Part shown: one piece after another, positions 25,901 through 38,446 of the stretch
How positions within the stretch are numbered: the stretch's first letter is position 1
Layout of the letters: the number at the start of each line of letters is the position of its first letter
From: Dicaeum eximium
Taxonomy: Eukaryota > Chordata > Aves > Passeriformes > Dicaeidae
Assembly (NCBI GenBank): GCA_013396995.1
Contig: VWZP01007940.1
Span: 434,001 to 498,000, forward strand
Reading direction: 5' to 3'
DNA: 64,000 nucleotides
Made by a program: the position numbers and the translations under genes
The notes under the pieces: generated by a model
The model's database searches: none
Seen by the model: the letters and a program-made list of their open reading frames with translations, nothing else
What the model was told of the DNA's origin: nothing

Positions 25901-28900
25901 GAACTAAGCATTTCCTCTGTCTTTCCTCTCTCCTTATGACTTCCTCTTTGTCCTTATGACAAAGATTCCCTATTGAATATTTGATGAGTTTTTGGAGGGA
26001 AGGATACCATGACTTCTTCACCCTTTCTACTTAAGTTTCATCTTTCAAACATAAGCTGTTCTACTTAAAATTTCTTGCATGTCTTCTATTTTTTATTTTC
26101 CTAATCTCAGCTCCATATTTAGTACTTTCAGAAAGCTTTCTTGGATATGCAATAAAATCCCTCCTTTTGAGCAACAGAATTTGAATGTGAGGCATGCCTG
26201 TAACCTTCCTTTTGGTTTATTATATCTATTCTTGGATTTTTTTAAAATTCATTGACTTTCATCTATCTTTCAACCAACACTAATCTTTCTGTAAGGATTT
26301 AAAATGTTTTCAAACTAGCAAAGAGATTATTTCTAATGAACAGCACCATTTCTTCACAGTGTTTTCCAGATTGTTCACAGTCTGAATTTTGTCACTCTCT
26401 TCTCTGCTGCTATTTTGATTTCTTCACTGCTGCTGCACAAATGGGCCTTTTTATGAGAAAGAGCTTATTCACCAACAGTCTATTTACTGTGTAAGTTGAG
26501 GAACTCATCTACTATTTTCTTCTTTATATAAATTTGCCTCTCTTCACCTGCACATAAAGTATTTTCTTTACTGGGTTCTTGTTCCTTTCTGTTTTATTTA
26601 GGTGCTTGCTTTTCTTAGACAGAACATATCCCTTATTTTAAATCACTTGGAGCCTCACTGGCTTTCTCTAGCCAGGATAATTTTTTAGTTGCAGTTTCAA
26701 CAGAAGAGTGTTCAAAAACTGGTTGATGGGAATATGCCTTTGCTTCTGTTGGTATCATATCTACATTATTTCTCCCTGGTTGAAGTTTTCAGTAATGCCA
26801 AAACTGGAATATGACTGTGAATGCCAGAAGAGGATGTTGTGAATTTATGTCCCTAAGTGACGTTTACTTGACATATAAATCTTCTGAAATTCTGTCAGTA
26901 TTCATGTATTTCATGCACATTTAAAAGGATCTATCTTCACTGCCTAATTTCATAAATGAGGCACTTATGTTTCAAATTTGCAATAAAATATTGCATTGAT
27001 TATAACTTACATTATGCAAATGAGAGACACTAGCAATATATAAAAAGCCCATTCTTGTGTTGTGACATCAAATTTTAGTTCACATGAAACAGAAAATGTG
27101 TTCATACATAGAAATAACCCTGCTTGACTCAAAGTTTGCAACCTCAGATGACAGTTGTTTGGAATGCTTCATTGCCTGTAGCTTTGAGTGAGTTAGAGAC
27201 CTAGAAATGGTATAACCATAATGAAAGTATATTAACATATTCAATCCAAAAACATGTTAACAGAAGCAATAACCCTCCTCCTGAACAATTCCTGGAATGA
27301 GATTCTAAAATTCAATTTATTTCTTATGATCTAAGGAAATATAAAAAACCTGGAAAATCTGCTTATTTGAATATGACCAAGTATGGTTTCATTAAATATT
27401 GGAAAGAACACAAGCTCAAGTAAGGTGTTTTTCCTTTTTGCTTGCATCTTGTGTAATGAAGAGATAGGTTTTGAGCATTGAAATAACAGATTTTTTAATG
27501 TTTGGCTCAATTACAATTTGTCTTGGAAGAACCCTTGTATTTGACAACAAATATATGTTTTCCATGTCCTAAATGATTGGTTTTCACCTTCCAAACATAT
27601 TACTTTATAAGACATAATTTTTCTTTGAGGTAAAAATTATAGCATGTAGAGATGTTTACACGATAGAGGAAAATAGTCATTAAAAATGGGCTTGCTGGCT
27701 ACCAACCTGCAGAGTACAATTGCCTGAACAAAAGACTTAGCCCTATTACATCCATCTGCTGACCCATTATGTAGAAGGCTTTTCCTAAAGTATCCAGAAA
27801 CATCTTTTAGTTGCAATATCTCTTTTCTTGGGGACCAAAAGAAAAAAATAAAGTTCAGAATCTGTTTGTTGTGTTGTCTGTTTCTCTGAATTTCATGACT
27901 CTGAAAGCCACACAGTGAGCGATGTGTTGTTGGTGACAGCCCTGCCAAAGCTTTAGGCTTTTGCTGCTCTGGGTAAGAAAAGTAAGCCCACAGTGAGAGC
28001 TGCCAGGGGCATCAGGCCTCCCTGTGGACAGCAGCTGACACAGAGCAGTTCCCTCAGGAGCAAGAGCCACCACAGTAGCAGCACACCTTTTTTATCTCAG
28101 GACTCTGGCATTAATATTTTTGCAACGCCTGTTTTTCAGTGTCTGGCAGCCAGCTTGCTCTGATCAATTACTTGTTTTGCCTGTGTGGGAAGCTGGCACT
28201 GAAGGGAATCTGCACAACTCCGGCAGCATAACAGTAAAACAGGGCTCCTTGGTTAAGATCTGGTCAGGCATCAGTCACAGACAATGGGGACATTCATTGT
28301 GTAAAGTAAGTGCATATGCAGAGTGATGAACTTCACTCAACTAAGCCACAGGGATTTTTCCTGGCAGCCTTCTCAGGGCTGAGCTTCCAAATTAAAAGAG
28401 GTCGTGGGTAGCTGTAAGGGTTGATGAGATCAGCCTTGGAGTATGTGGGGGTCTTTGGCTTGTTTCAGGATGTGACAGCAAAGAGCAATCTGTAGGTTAG
28501 TTGTCAGTACAAGCCTGGGCTAAGTGAATAGGGGAAGTAATTCCACATGGAGATCATTGAGAGGTAGGTGGGAAATATCTTTTTTGTATTTAGATCCAAC
28601 ACTAACTCAAAGCTTCCACTGCAATGAATGGAACCTAAGATACTATGAATTTGGGGACCAAAATATCCAGTCATTCATTTTAGGAAATCAAATTAAAATA
28701 ATGATTACACATAGACAAAATGTGATAACGTATGGCCTGCCTGATTAGTTTTCATAAACCACTGTTGTACTTGATCATAAATGACACATGAAAAGAAATT
28801 ATGGTTTAATACTTTGTTCCTACTTACATGTTGCACATGAGCTTCCTATGAGAAGAACAATAAAGTCTGGTTACTACCTCCACAACAAAAAGCAAGCTCA

Positions 28901-29635
28901 TATGAAATTCTAAATCAAGAAAACAGATCTTATTGGCAGCTGTTTCTATGAAGTAATATACTCAAAGAACATAGAATTCCTTATTAAGCACAAAAAGGAA
29001 TGTAAAGCTGTAAGTGTTATCTTACAAATAGCGAAATGTCAATGTCAAGTAAAATGTGAATGTATTGGAGAAAAGGATGAAAAAAAGTTAAAAGAAATGG
29101 ATCAGTCATTAAAAATTTTAACATTATTTGGGTAAACAAAGCTCTTGTAAGTTAATTCAGGTGAATGTTATTGCCTTTTCCTATTATTGTAGCTTCATAG
29201 CTCAGCCTTTACAGAACAGGTTTAGTGCTCTGGTGGTGACTTGCATTTGAAAACTAAACCAAACCATATATTTTATGGAGAAGCTTCTTTTATACAAGTG
29301 AGATTTTCAACTTTTCACATGGTATGTTTGAATCACTAATTGCTAATTGCAGATTCCCTCACTGTTCTTTTTAGTGACATATTTGTACCAACCATGGAAA
29401 GATTATATCGAGAACATCAATTGGTGCATAAATATTTATGAATACTTAAGTGGAATAATCAAGTGTAATAAACTCTCCAGAGATACTGCTGGTATCTGAA
29501 GCAAATTTTAAGAATCATATAATTTGTACATATATGCTGTGAAAAAGGTTAACATTTGCCTTGCCAGAATGCCTCTGTTATTAGAGGAATTAATTTGCTT
29601 TTGAGCTTTCCAAACAATCCTCTTACTTAAAACAG
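16917..29635. other. Long gene-free AT-rich stretch
   Basis: I find no recognisable exon, RNA gene or transposon in this 12.7 kb. Slightly less AT-rich islands lie at about 17310-17600, 20790-21100 and 27880-28480. Their short open frames (for example 17310-17672 and 28120-28326, plus) have no known domain and no convincing paired splice sites. T-runs occur near 24376-24390 and 25499-25515. If ancient repeats are present, they are too diverged to see by eye. Confidence 0.45.
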
Positions 29636-29710
29636 GGTTTGTTTTTGGTGGGTTTTTTTTTGTTTTTGGTTTTTTTTTTTTTTTTTTTGTTGTTTTGTTT
29701 TGTTTTTCTG
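29636..29710. repeat. T/G-rich low-complexity tract
   Basis: A run of T with scattered GG and GTTTT units, including a long uninterrupted T block near 29670-29688. It is simple sequence with no coding potential. Confidence 0.9.
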
Positions 29711-31899
29711 GGGAATAGATCTCTAGTCTAGTAAGAATATTTTTATTCCCAGTTTACTTCTTGAGAGACAGCAGTGCCAGATAGCTTGTGACTTAAAATT
29801 TTATTAGCACTGTAGTTTTTTTTCTCTTCAGAAGTACAGACCTTCTTTAATTTCTCTGCTTTATTATCAGCAGAGGCTGAAAGTGAGCCCTGCTCAGTAA
29901 GAAAACTAAGCACAGCTGTAGGCACCTACAAAGCACCTTGTTCCACCCTGTGTGGCTTTTCAAGTGGAGAAGTCTCAAAAAGTGTGCAGTGAAAAGAGTT
30001 GTTCCTCATTTCTACTTCCCTTTAGAAGGACAAGATATTGCTCCTGGATATTGAGAGGAATTTGCCATTGTTGTAGCACATTTTGTGAAGCTGCCCTTTT
30101 TCTCTCCTTGGACTGAAAAAGAAGTACTGATTACAAAGTTTTATATTAGAATGTCTCTGGCAACTCACTGGCTTCTAGGAAGCATAACTACAGGTAATAT
30201 GTGTAGTACAGAAAAAACTGATTCTGTGTAATGGTGACATTTCTGAAGATCTTTATGGAAAAAACCTTTTTTTTTTTCATATTTTGACAGAAGCTAAGAC
30301 CTGGAATGCAGATATAGCCAATCGTACATGTTCCGTCTTGCTGTCAGGATGCTAAGCCTCTGCAAGTTATTATTTTAATTCTCTAGTAATTCCAAAATTT
30401 TTCTATTTATTCTTAAATTCCATTCAGCTTAGTCTCAATTGACAAAGCTGGGTAATATCCACCTCACTGGAAAGAGAACATTATCCAGGAATCCTGAATT
30501 TAGGTTTCATCATCATCATTCCTGGACCCCAGGTTAATCTAAGGTTTTGGACCATAGACCCTTAAATTTCTTGTCTTAGTGGAGTGATATGTTAGACTTT
30601 AAAACTAGAAGTAAAATATTTAGAAATTAAGATTATTGTAAATTCTTATAAAATTATTGTAAATTAAATTCTTAATCTAAATCCTACAAGTGATTTCCTC
30701 CAGCTTTTTGGTACAACAACTGGAATTTTGAGTCCAGAAACCAATCCTCTCACCCCTTAATGCACAGAAACTTCCATGAATTAAATATAAAACTAGGAAT
30801 CCATTCAAATTAATCCTCTATTACTTTTTATTAATTCTATTTCATTGTGGTTTCAAGGCTTTGAGCCTTGGACATTATTTTTTTGATGGCACATAACAAA
30901 ACTGATGGCCCAAACACACTGATTCAATTTTGGCAGTTCTAGGCTACGATCTTGCAATGAATTCAGTGACGACACAGATCATTACAAAAGTCAGGGATCA
31001 AGACTCGACACAAAGGAAAAGCTAAACGGATCAGGGTCAGTGGTGTGTATGCACTGAAGACCTGATTTATGTGCTCATATCCTATTAACTGTTATTTAAT
31101 GCTGAAGTGATTTGCTGAGTTTGTCCCTGGAAGATTTGCATTTCAACTCATGCAAAATGAGAAGCACCACCGGATATTTCCAATAGTCTCACAAGAAACT
31201 GGCAAAATATTGTCATTCCAGCTGAGGCAGATCACTAAATCAAATGAAACATAAAATGCTGAGGGTTTTTTTTTTTTATAATAACATAATCCATTTTACA
31301 CCACATCCCCTCTCTCTATTTCATGCAAGCAGTTATTATAGGTAAGGAAGGAAGAAGGAAACTTTGCTATCCGTGTTCACTGAGTAAGGAAATTCAGTGT
31401 ACAAAGCTTGGTCTTGCATATTTCATTACCATTAAACACACAGATATAAATAAAAGAGTTCTGATGTTCCATTTTGATTTTAATACCCAAAGGCATTTCA
31501 TAAAGCTCTATATATTCACCCAATGATAACATTCTCTTTAAATAACTTTGAATATTAGTAGTGACATGATGATCTTTTTTCCCATTAAAAATATTTTCCT
31601 CAGTGATAAATAATCAACTTCAATGTCAATTATTTTTTACTCCATTTTGTGGAGACATGAATAACCAGGCACAGCTAAATACTGCTGCAGAACAGGTTCC
31701 TGTAAATGTATAACTTTATTATATTTGTATACAGTCATATATAATAACAACAAATGTATATTTTGTAACCGCTTTTTTCCTACTCTTCATATAAGAGAAA
31801 CATTCAATGTGTTGCTTTAAAAAAAAGGAGCAGAACTAGTTATTAACTAGGGTTTTAAGCCTTCATTTAATTTCCTTTTTCTCTTGGGCCATAAAATAA
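29711..31899. other. Non-coding stretch
   Basis: I see no gene. A short tandem duplication of an ATTATTGTAAATT-like unit lies at about 30630-30672. Confidence 0.5.
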
Positions 31900-32240
31900 C
31901 TCATGAAATATGAGATATTTAGTATGACTAATTAATCCCCATCTGATGTTTTTTCTAATATTATTACCATATTAATTAGCTAATTACCCTAACATTGCCA
32001 ATGGTAATAAAATGAAAGCAATACTGCAACCACTCTCGTTGAGCTGTAGCCTGGCAGACCTCATTGCACTTAAAGTATTTCTGAAACAAATTGCAGTTCT
32101 AGGGAGGCAAGATAAGAGTTGCACCCTGTATCAAATCTATTTGACACCACCAAAAAGCCTAGCTACCAGGCAACTTTAAGACAATGTGCCTTTTATACCT
32201 CTATGTGCAACTTGAGATACTGATATTCTCTTTCCCAACT
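31900..32240. promoter_or_regulatory. Candidate conserved regulatory element with homeodomain-type sites
   Basis: The segment holds a perfect 14 bp palindrome TAATTAGCTAATTA at 31973-31986 and another CTAATTAAT at 31928-31936. TAAT-core sites of this kind are bound by homeodomain proteins in general. It then passes into a higher-complexity block with fewer A/T runs (32010-32210). Dense TAAT sites next to high-complexity sequence in a gene desert resemble vertebrate developmental enhancers. This is inference: TAAT cores are common by chance in AT-rich DNA, and no alignment was available. Confidence 0.25.
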
Positions 32241-35200
32241 ATGAAAATAAGATAGGTACCAGCAGGTAGAATTTTTAAGACAAGGAGAAAATGGTTCAAA
32301 AAGTCAGCATATTTCAACATAGATCAGTAGGCAGATAGATAGCAGTTAAGTAATCAGACATTATTGTGACAGAATTGTTTAGAATTGACTGACAAACCAG
32401 GCCAGTTTTCAAACTTCACTGAATGAATTAGAGGTACATTTATTGTTAAAGTTGTACTTGGGAATCATTAATCATGATCATTACATACGCAAAAGTGTTA
32501 GTCCTTAATATGTTCTGAATTATCTGTGAATATGAAATAGCATAGAGCCAATGATCTATAGTTGCCAACAGTGGCCATGCTTCTTGGTGTTATTAGTCAC
32601 TGACATCCAAATGATCAGGTTGGAGCACTCATTGATGAAGGGCCAAAACCAAAGTGGTTTCCTCATCTTTCATCTCTGACTTTTCTGTACTTATGTCTGG
32701 TGGTTTTATATCTTTTTATTCTCCTCAGAAGGGTGGTCTAATCTGTCCCAGTCATGTTTCTGTACTTTCCTTTGTTTTGTCAATCATCCTTTTGTGTATC
32801 CAAGGAATCCTATTTGTAGTCCTTTAAACTTACCTTTTTTCTGTCTTGCACTTCTACATTAATTAGACACATCCTTTACATACTAACACACCCCTCTTTG
32901 CTTGCCACTTCAGTGGTCGTACTGCCCACATATTCATAAAATGCTTCTACATTTTTTTCTGGTGAGACCATGGTACAAAATATCATCAAACTGTTTTTAA
33001 ACTGTGTTAGTTTGCATATAATCATATTACAGGCAAGTCTATATTATTTATATCCTTATCATCACACTATTAAATTGTAAGTGCTTTAGTTACAGGAGTT
33101 AGGCAGCAGACTGTCAGTTCATGTTGATTGCCACTGAAAACGATTACTTTGACATTTTTCTGTGGTAGCTGCATCAAACCTTCTTTGGTTAACTCACCTC
33201 AGTGAATAATGAAAAAATGTTTATGTATATTCAGGGTATGAGTTTTGAAATATGAACTTATTTTATTTCAGCACAGCACTGGCAAAATAAAGAGGAAAGG
33301 CATAAATTTTAAAATCCTCCCTTTTCTTTTGCTAATAAACATCTCTTAAAAACTGCTTTCTTTTCAGCCTACATTCACAGTATTAGCATTAAACTTGGTT
33401 GTAGTTTTTAAATTGTAGTGATAGTAAAGAGGATCTCTGATGAGTTCAATTGGTAGTTTAATAATTTAAACTGAGTTCATGAAGGTAGCTTGATGCAATC
33501 TCACTAAAAGGAAGGAGGCTGTGTCAAACTGAGGCTTGTCCTGGCACCTGTTAATGGTTCCATGCAGTCTTCACTCAGTACTCTGTTCAAGCATTTCCTT
33601 AGCTGTGCTCAAATGGCTTATATAAACAAGTGCTCATCACAGTGTAAAAGGATCAAGACAGTACAAAAATGTTCAGGTTTACTTCCCAATTTCATAGCTG
33701 TCCTCGGAGCAACCCAAATCTCATCAGGACCCCCTGAAGTGGGTGATACAACATTATCACCGTAGAACACATGCACTCACATTAGTCATGCTACAATGAC
33801 ATTTAAACTCTGCTTGCTTATCTGAAGAGAAAGAGATCATAAATCCTATCTTAAGCTTCCCTAGAACTTTCTGCTTGTAGCTTTTTCACTGCAAGCTCAC
33901 CTTTATTATCTTTTTTCCTCAGGTGCTTGTTCCCACTGGCTGATAATCCTAAGACCTGATATACTGCCTCCACCAAGCGTATGGCAAAACTTGCTCTAAA
34001 TCAAATGTTTTGTTTGGATTTCTGTTCCATCCTTGTGGATAGCTAAAGGAAAGTCTTTCACTAAAAAGTGTTATTTTCCTTCTTTATGTTCTGCAAGACA
34101 CCTTGAATTATACTCTTCTGTGCAAATGAATGCATTCAAAACACGACAGGAATAAAGAAAGCAGCCTGTTTCCTGAGTTTTCTCTGGGATAACTTGGGTG
34201 CAAACTAACATGGGGAATCCTGACTAATTTTTTGTGCAAAGCTACTTCACATTCTTGTCAGAGTTGAATCTCATTCATTTATAACATTGAGAATTATTTG
34301 TGAATACATCTAAAAACCAGAAAGTAAGGGAAATCAGTCTTACAGCATAAAATACACAAATTATGTCTTTACAATATATTTAGTGCTTTAATTAATTATG
34401 GTTTTTTGCAGTTTAAAAGTTGTTGTTAAATTTCATTGCTTTTGAAAGGTAGAAATGGTTTTCAAAAATGTATTTATTAACTTATTTTCTCCATCTTAAA
34501 AATGAAAAAGCTATTTCCCATCCCATATGGGCATTTCCAGAGCAGTTGCCGTTTCATTCATCAACAGGATAGTAGATGCAAAAGGACTCAAAGATGAAAA
34601 CCAATACTTTAGCTGGAAGATGTATTTCTCACACATCTATTGAATGCCAGCTCCATGTTATGATTATTTTAGTAAGAGGAATTCCTAAAATGCCCCTGAA
34701 GTTCTTCATCTTGTTAGATAGCTTTTGAAGTTGAAGGAGTTTTTCTTTTCTGGTTGTTACTGAACAATATTTTTGTACTTGTCAATAAAATTAATTTAGT
34801 TATATACCATGTGTTGGTTGATTACACCTCTTCAAATTTTCTGTCATGGAGAATGCAAAAAATATCTTTTGGAAATTGAGTGGAGGGACAAGTAGACATT
34901 ACTAGAGCTGTTCATCAGAATATTGTTCACTGTCAAGTTAAAAGTTCACTTTCCTGTCTACTTGAGGAAGGTCTGTAATTTATTCCTGTGCCACATTGGA
35001 AGCTATTCTTTCCTAATTTTAATATGCCAGAAGAACTCCCAGAAGACATCTCACTTGGTTGGACAAAGGATCCATTTAGCTCAATATCAAATCTTTACCA
35101 GTGACAAAAGAAGTTATCATTGATATATGCATGCTGTGTATGTAGTTGTCACCACAGAGACCGTGCAAGCTTGAAGGTTTTGTACAGCCCGTTCCCTGAG

Positions 35201-35500
35201 CTGTTGAACAAGAAATCAGAGTGCACATATCTGACTTTGTCTCTTACAGCCTATTCATGGGCCTGTTGTCCATGAAGTTGGTCAAATGATTGTTGAACCT
35301 GCTGGTGCTACGTACCTCCAAAATTTACTGTTGCAACAAGTTCCAGAAGATTGCGTATTGTTAGATAATATTTAAACAGTTGTTTAAAACCAATCTCCTA
35401 TTACTTTCCATTGTCCTCTGGTCTTACTGTTATATTTTAAATCTATAGATCAATTTATGATTTTGTAAATGTTAATCCTGTCCCTGTCAAGCAAAAATAT
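32241..35500. other. Non-coding stretch
   Basis: I see no gene or recognisable repeat. The part at about 32650-33060 is T-rich on the plus strand with scattered pyrimidine tracts. Confidence 0.5.
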
Positions 35501-36135
35501 GGGCTGGGAGAAGAATGGATTGAGAGCAGCCCTGAGGAGAAAGACCTTGGGATGTTGATAAATGAGAGCTCAGTATGTACATTTGCAGCCCAGAAAGCCA
35601 ACTGTATCCTGGCTTTCATCAAAGGAAACATGGCCAGCAGGCAGAGGAAGGTGGTTCTTCTCCTCTACTCTGCTCTTGTTAGATCCCACCTGGAGTACTG
35701 CATCCAGCTCTGTAGACCCAGCATAGGAAGGATGTGGACCTGTTGGAGCAAGTCCTGAGGAGGTCCAGGAAGATCATAGAGCTGGAGCACCAGTTCTGTG
35801 AAGGCAGGCTGGGAAAGTTTGGGCTATTCAGCCTGGAGAAGAGAATACAGGGACACCATACAGCAGCTGGAGAAGGACTTTTTACAAGAGCATGTAGTGA
35901 TCAGACAAGAGGGAATGACTTTTAACTGGAGGAGGGTAGATTTACCATGAGGGTGGTGAAGCACAAGTGACCCAAAGAAGCTGTGGATGCCCCATCCCAG
36001 GAAGTGTTCAAGGCCAGGTTCAATGGAACTTGGAGCAGCCTGATCGAGTGGAAGGTGTCCCTGCCCATGGCATGGGCTTGGAACTAGATTATCTTCTAGG
36101 TCTCTTTCAACCCAAAACATTTTATGATTCTATGA
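35501..36135 (+). mobile_element. CR1 LINE fragment, ORF2 C-terminus to 3' end
   Basis: Open frame 35552-35758 shows the CR1 ORF2 C-terminal pattern: an A-A-Q-K-A-N block, an R-Q-R-K-V-V-L-L-L-Y-S-A-L-V-R block, then H-L-E-Y-C-I-Q-L. A frameshift moves the continuation to the frame at 35734-35925 (M-D-L-L-E-Q-V and the F-S-L-E-K-R block). It ends with the CR1 3' octamers (ATTTTATGATTCTATGAT) near 36118-36135, so the orientation is plus. It is 5' truncated and inactive, but among the better preserved CR1 copies here. Confidence 0.94.
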
Positions 36136-36277
36136 TAATATTTTTATTCCCCCCCTGAAATAACTTGAAACTCCTATAACCATTCTTGGACCAGAGCTGT
36201 TAACAGTACTCAAGAGATGTGCAAAACAGATTTTTATTTAGAAGCAAAAAAACCCCAAAACGTTTTTGGTTTTTGTT
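36136..36277. other. Short AT-rich spacer before gap
   Basis: Unique sequence ending in a T/G-rich tract that runs into the assembly gap. Confidence 0.5.
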
Positions 36278-36356
36278 NNNNNNNNNNNNNNNNNNNNNNN
36301 NNNNNNNNNNNNNNNNNNNNNNNNNNNNNNNNNNNNNNNNNNNNNNNNNNNNNNNN
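36278..36356. other. Assembly gap (79 N)
   Basis: A run of 79 N. Both flanks are TTTTTG/GTTTTT-rich low-complexity sequence (36260-36277 and 36357-36376). The gap probably covers a homopolymer or simple repeat that could not be sequenced through. Frames spanning it (36200-36481 minus and 36219-36449 plus) are not genes. Confidence 0.99.
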
Positions 36357-37240
36357 TGTTTTTGTTTTTTTTTTTTCCTGAATACTCTTCCTGATTTTAT
36401 CCAACATTTCTTTTGCTTATTTTTTTGTCTGGTCAGCATACTGAACTGATGATTCCAACAAATTCCTAGTGACAGCTTCAAGTTCTCTTTCCTGAATTGC
36501 TGTTGCCAGCTTTGATTTCAGTCTAACTTAGATATGACTTAGATACTTTCTCCTAGATACATTGCTTTTTAATTTAATAAGCTTAAGTGAAATTTACTTG
36601 CTACCATTTGTTGAAATTCTACCTTATATCCCTCTGACAGACAGTATAGGTGAATTCCACAGGCATTTAATGAGAAAGCCGACTTGTATTCTTCTTTGGG
36701 ATTAGTTTTTGATGGGCTGTTTAAATGATGCAGCCCTTATACTTAAGATTATTATTTATTTTATTGCAGTAATCACTAATAAACTCACTTTTAAATGGAC
36801 AAACCATACCTAGCTAATTTACATACTTTTCCTGTATATGTAGTATAAAACCTCTGGTTCTTCTGAATATCAAAGCAGAAGCTCTGTTTAACTGTAGTGT
36901 AGGCTTGTAATGCTCCTGTTTCTTAGGAATGATTGGAGTTGGAGGAGTTGGAGGAATTACATAATTTTTACTTGATGATGATACTGGATACAAGCCAGGC
37001 TCTGGATCAATTGCCCTTCCCATTCATTATGGAGAATCTTACTAAATCTTTATAAAACATAAAAATGTTACATGTAATCCAAGAATTTTTGATGACTATG
37101 GACTCTTCTGACCTTTCCACACTAAACATAGAGACTCATCTGCCTCTGTGATCCCCTTTTCTCTTAAGTGATTAAAAATTTATCTAAAAAAACACTTTCA
37201 AACTTATCACATATTGCAAGACCACCAAAATCAGGTTGTT
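36357..37240. other. AT-rich non-coding stretch
   Basis: T-rich low complexity directly after the gap, then unique AT-rich DNA. No gene or repeat family is recognised. Confidence 0.5.
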
Positions 37241-37606
37241 TGCGTGGATTGACAGACACGGACTCCGCTATGCCGGCAAAGCAAAGCCAGTTTATTACAC
37301 CAGTTCACCAGTATTTATAGGTCACTACAGTCATTCAACATTTTCACTCAGACCCCTTTGTCCCAGTCCCCTATAGAAACACAATCTTTTCAATAATCCC
37401 TCTTATGCCAGTAAAGTTCTTGTTAAACGCCTTCTCCAGCAATGTCCTTGTTATCTCTTCTCTCGTCAGGGTGGTCAGCATCACCAGACATGGTGTCTTC
37501 TCTTCTTGCCTTGAGTTTATTTCTCCCTCAGCTATCACTATTTACCAGGGCCAAAAGATCAGTGGCACTACCCAGCTCAGCTTCTCTAGCTGTCTGATCT
37601 CCCACA
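37241..37606 (-). mobile_element. Solo LTR, 366 bp, with 6 bp target duplication
   Basis: On the minus strand the element begins TGTGGGAGATC and ends CAATCCACGCA, so it has TG...CA ends. Both sides carry the identical 6 bp plus-strand repeat GTTGTT (37235-37240 and 37607-37612). The minus strand has a TATA-type box CTATAAATAC (37311-37320) and, about 15 bases further on, AATAAA (37291-37296). This compact order fits retroviruses with a very short R region, where the polyadenylation signal sits in U3. No internal retroviral sequence is attached, so it is a solo LTR. A 6 bp duplication fits class II (beta/alpha-like) avian elements, but the family is not assigned. Confidence 0.85.
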
Positions 37607-37612
37607 GTTGTT

Positions 37613-38446
37613 CTGTGTGCTTCAGTGTGTAAAAGGCATTGTGACAGAGGTTGTCCAGTTCCTCTTTCCCGGGAGGATGCATTTCTCAGGACCTGATAAG
37701 TATCCCTTAACCACAGGAATTTACAATCCAGAAGTGCTCCAGCTGAAAATTGATTTAGCAGGGATATAAGATACCTGCAATGAGAAACAGGATAATAAGT
37801 GGATCTAAGCTTAGTTACTCCAATCACCCCACTTAGCTGCTCCTAAGTTTGGGAACCTAGGCTGGCCAGGAATCATTGAACTCCAGGCAACTCTGTCTCA
37901 ACAGCAAATGCCAGTGCTGCCTCTCAGTATGAACAGCCAGTTCCTTCTGGAATTGCCTTTGGACCAGAGGAGAGAATAATTTTTTATTTAGTTCTTCTTT
38001 ACAAGATAGGTATGTTCTCAGAAGCAGCAAATACACATAGATTTCCATCATTATCAATAGCTACTCTCTGGCTGAGGTTGCCTTTTTGTAATGCAAAGTT
38101 TTGCTTCTGAACACTGAGATAAATCCCTACACTGAGAGTATCACACACAGTAAGCTCCCTGAGAGCAGACTCTGACCCGTACTTTCAATTACCTGGCATT
38201 TTTCCTAGTGGAGATGGTACAACAACCTTCAGTATTAAATATGAGCATTCAATTTTTCTGAGTTTATGAAATAAAATCTCATTCAGCACCTCCAACTACC
38301 TGTAAACTATTATATGAATGAAGAAAATATTTCTAAATCCTTTGGATTCACTGAAAATAAATTCATCTAAGTTTAGAAGACTAGGACATAGTATCTATGA
38401 GGGTAGATGAAATCTTGGAAGCTGAGCCTAGAGCTCTCAGAAACAT
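37613..38446. other. Non-coding stretch next to solo LTR
   Basis: Unique sequence. A 99-codon minus frame at 37528-37827 overlaps the LTR start but shows no retroviral or other domain. The target duplication places most of it outside the LTR. Confidence 0.45.

Noticed and set aside
28120..28326. Coding exon after a splice-acceptor-like CTGTTTTTCAG
   Set aside because: The donor side is weak, the frame has no recognised domain, and acceptor-like pyrimidine tracts are frequent in this T-rich DNA.
37528..37827. 99-codon minus frame as an internal retroviral remnant next to the LTR
   Set aside because: The perfect GTTGTT target duplication at 37235-37240 and 37607-37612 closes the element at 37606, so the sequence beyond is host DNA. 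No retroviral motif is visible.
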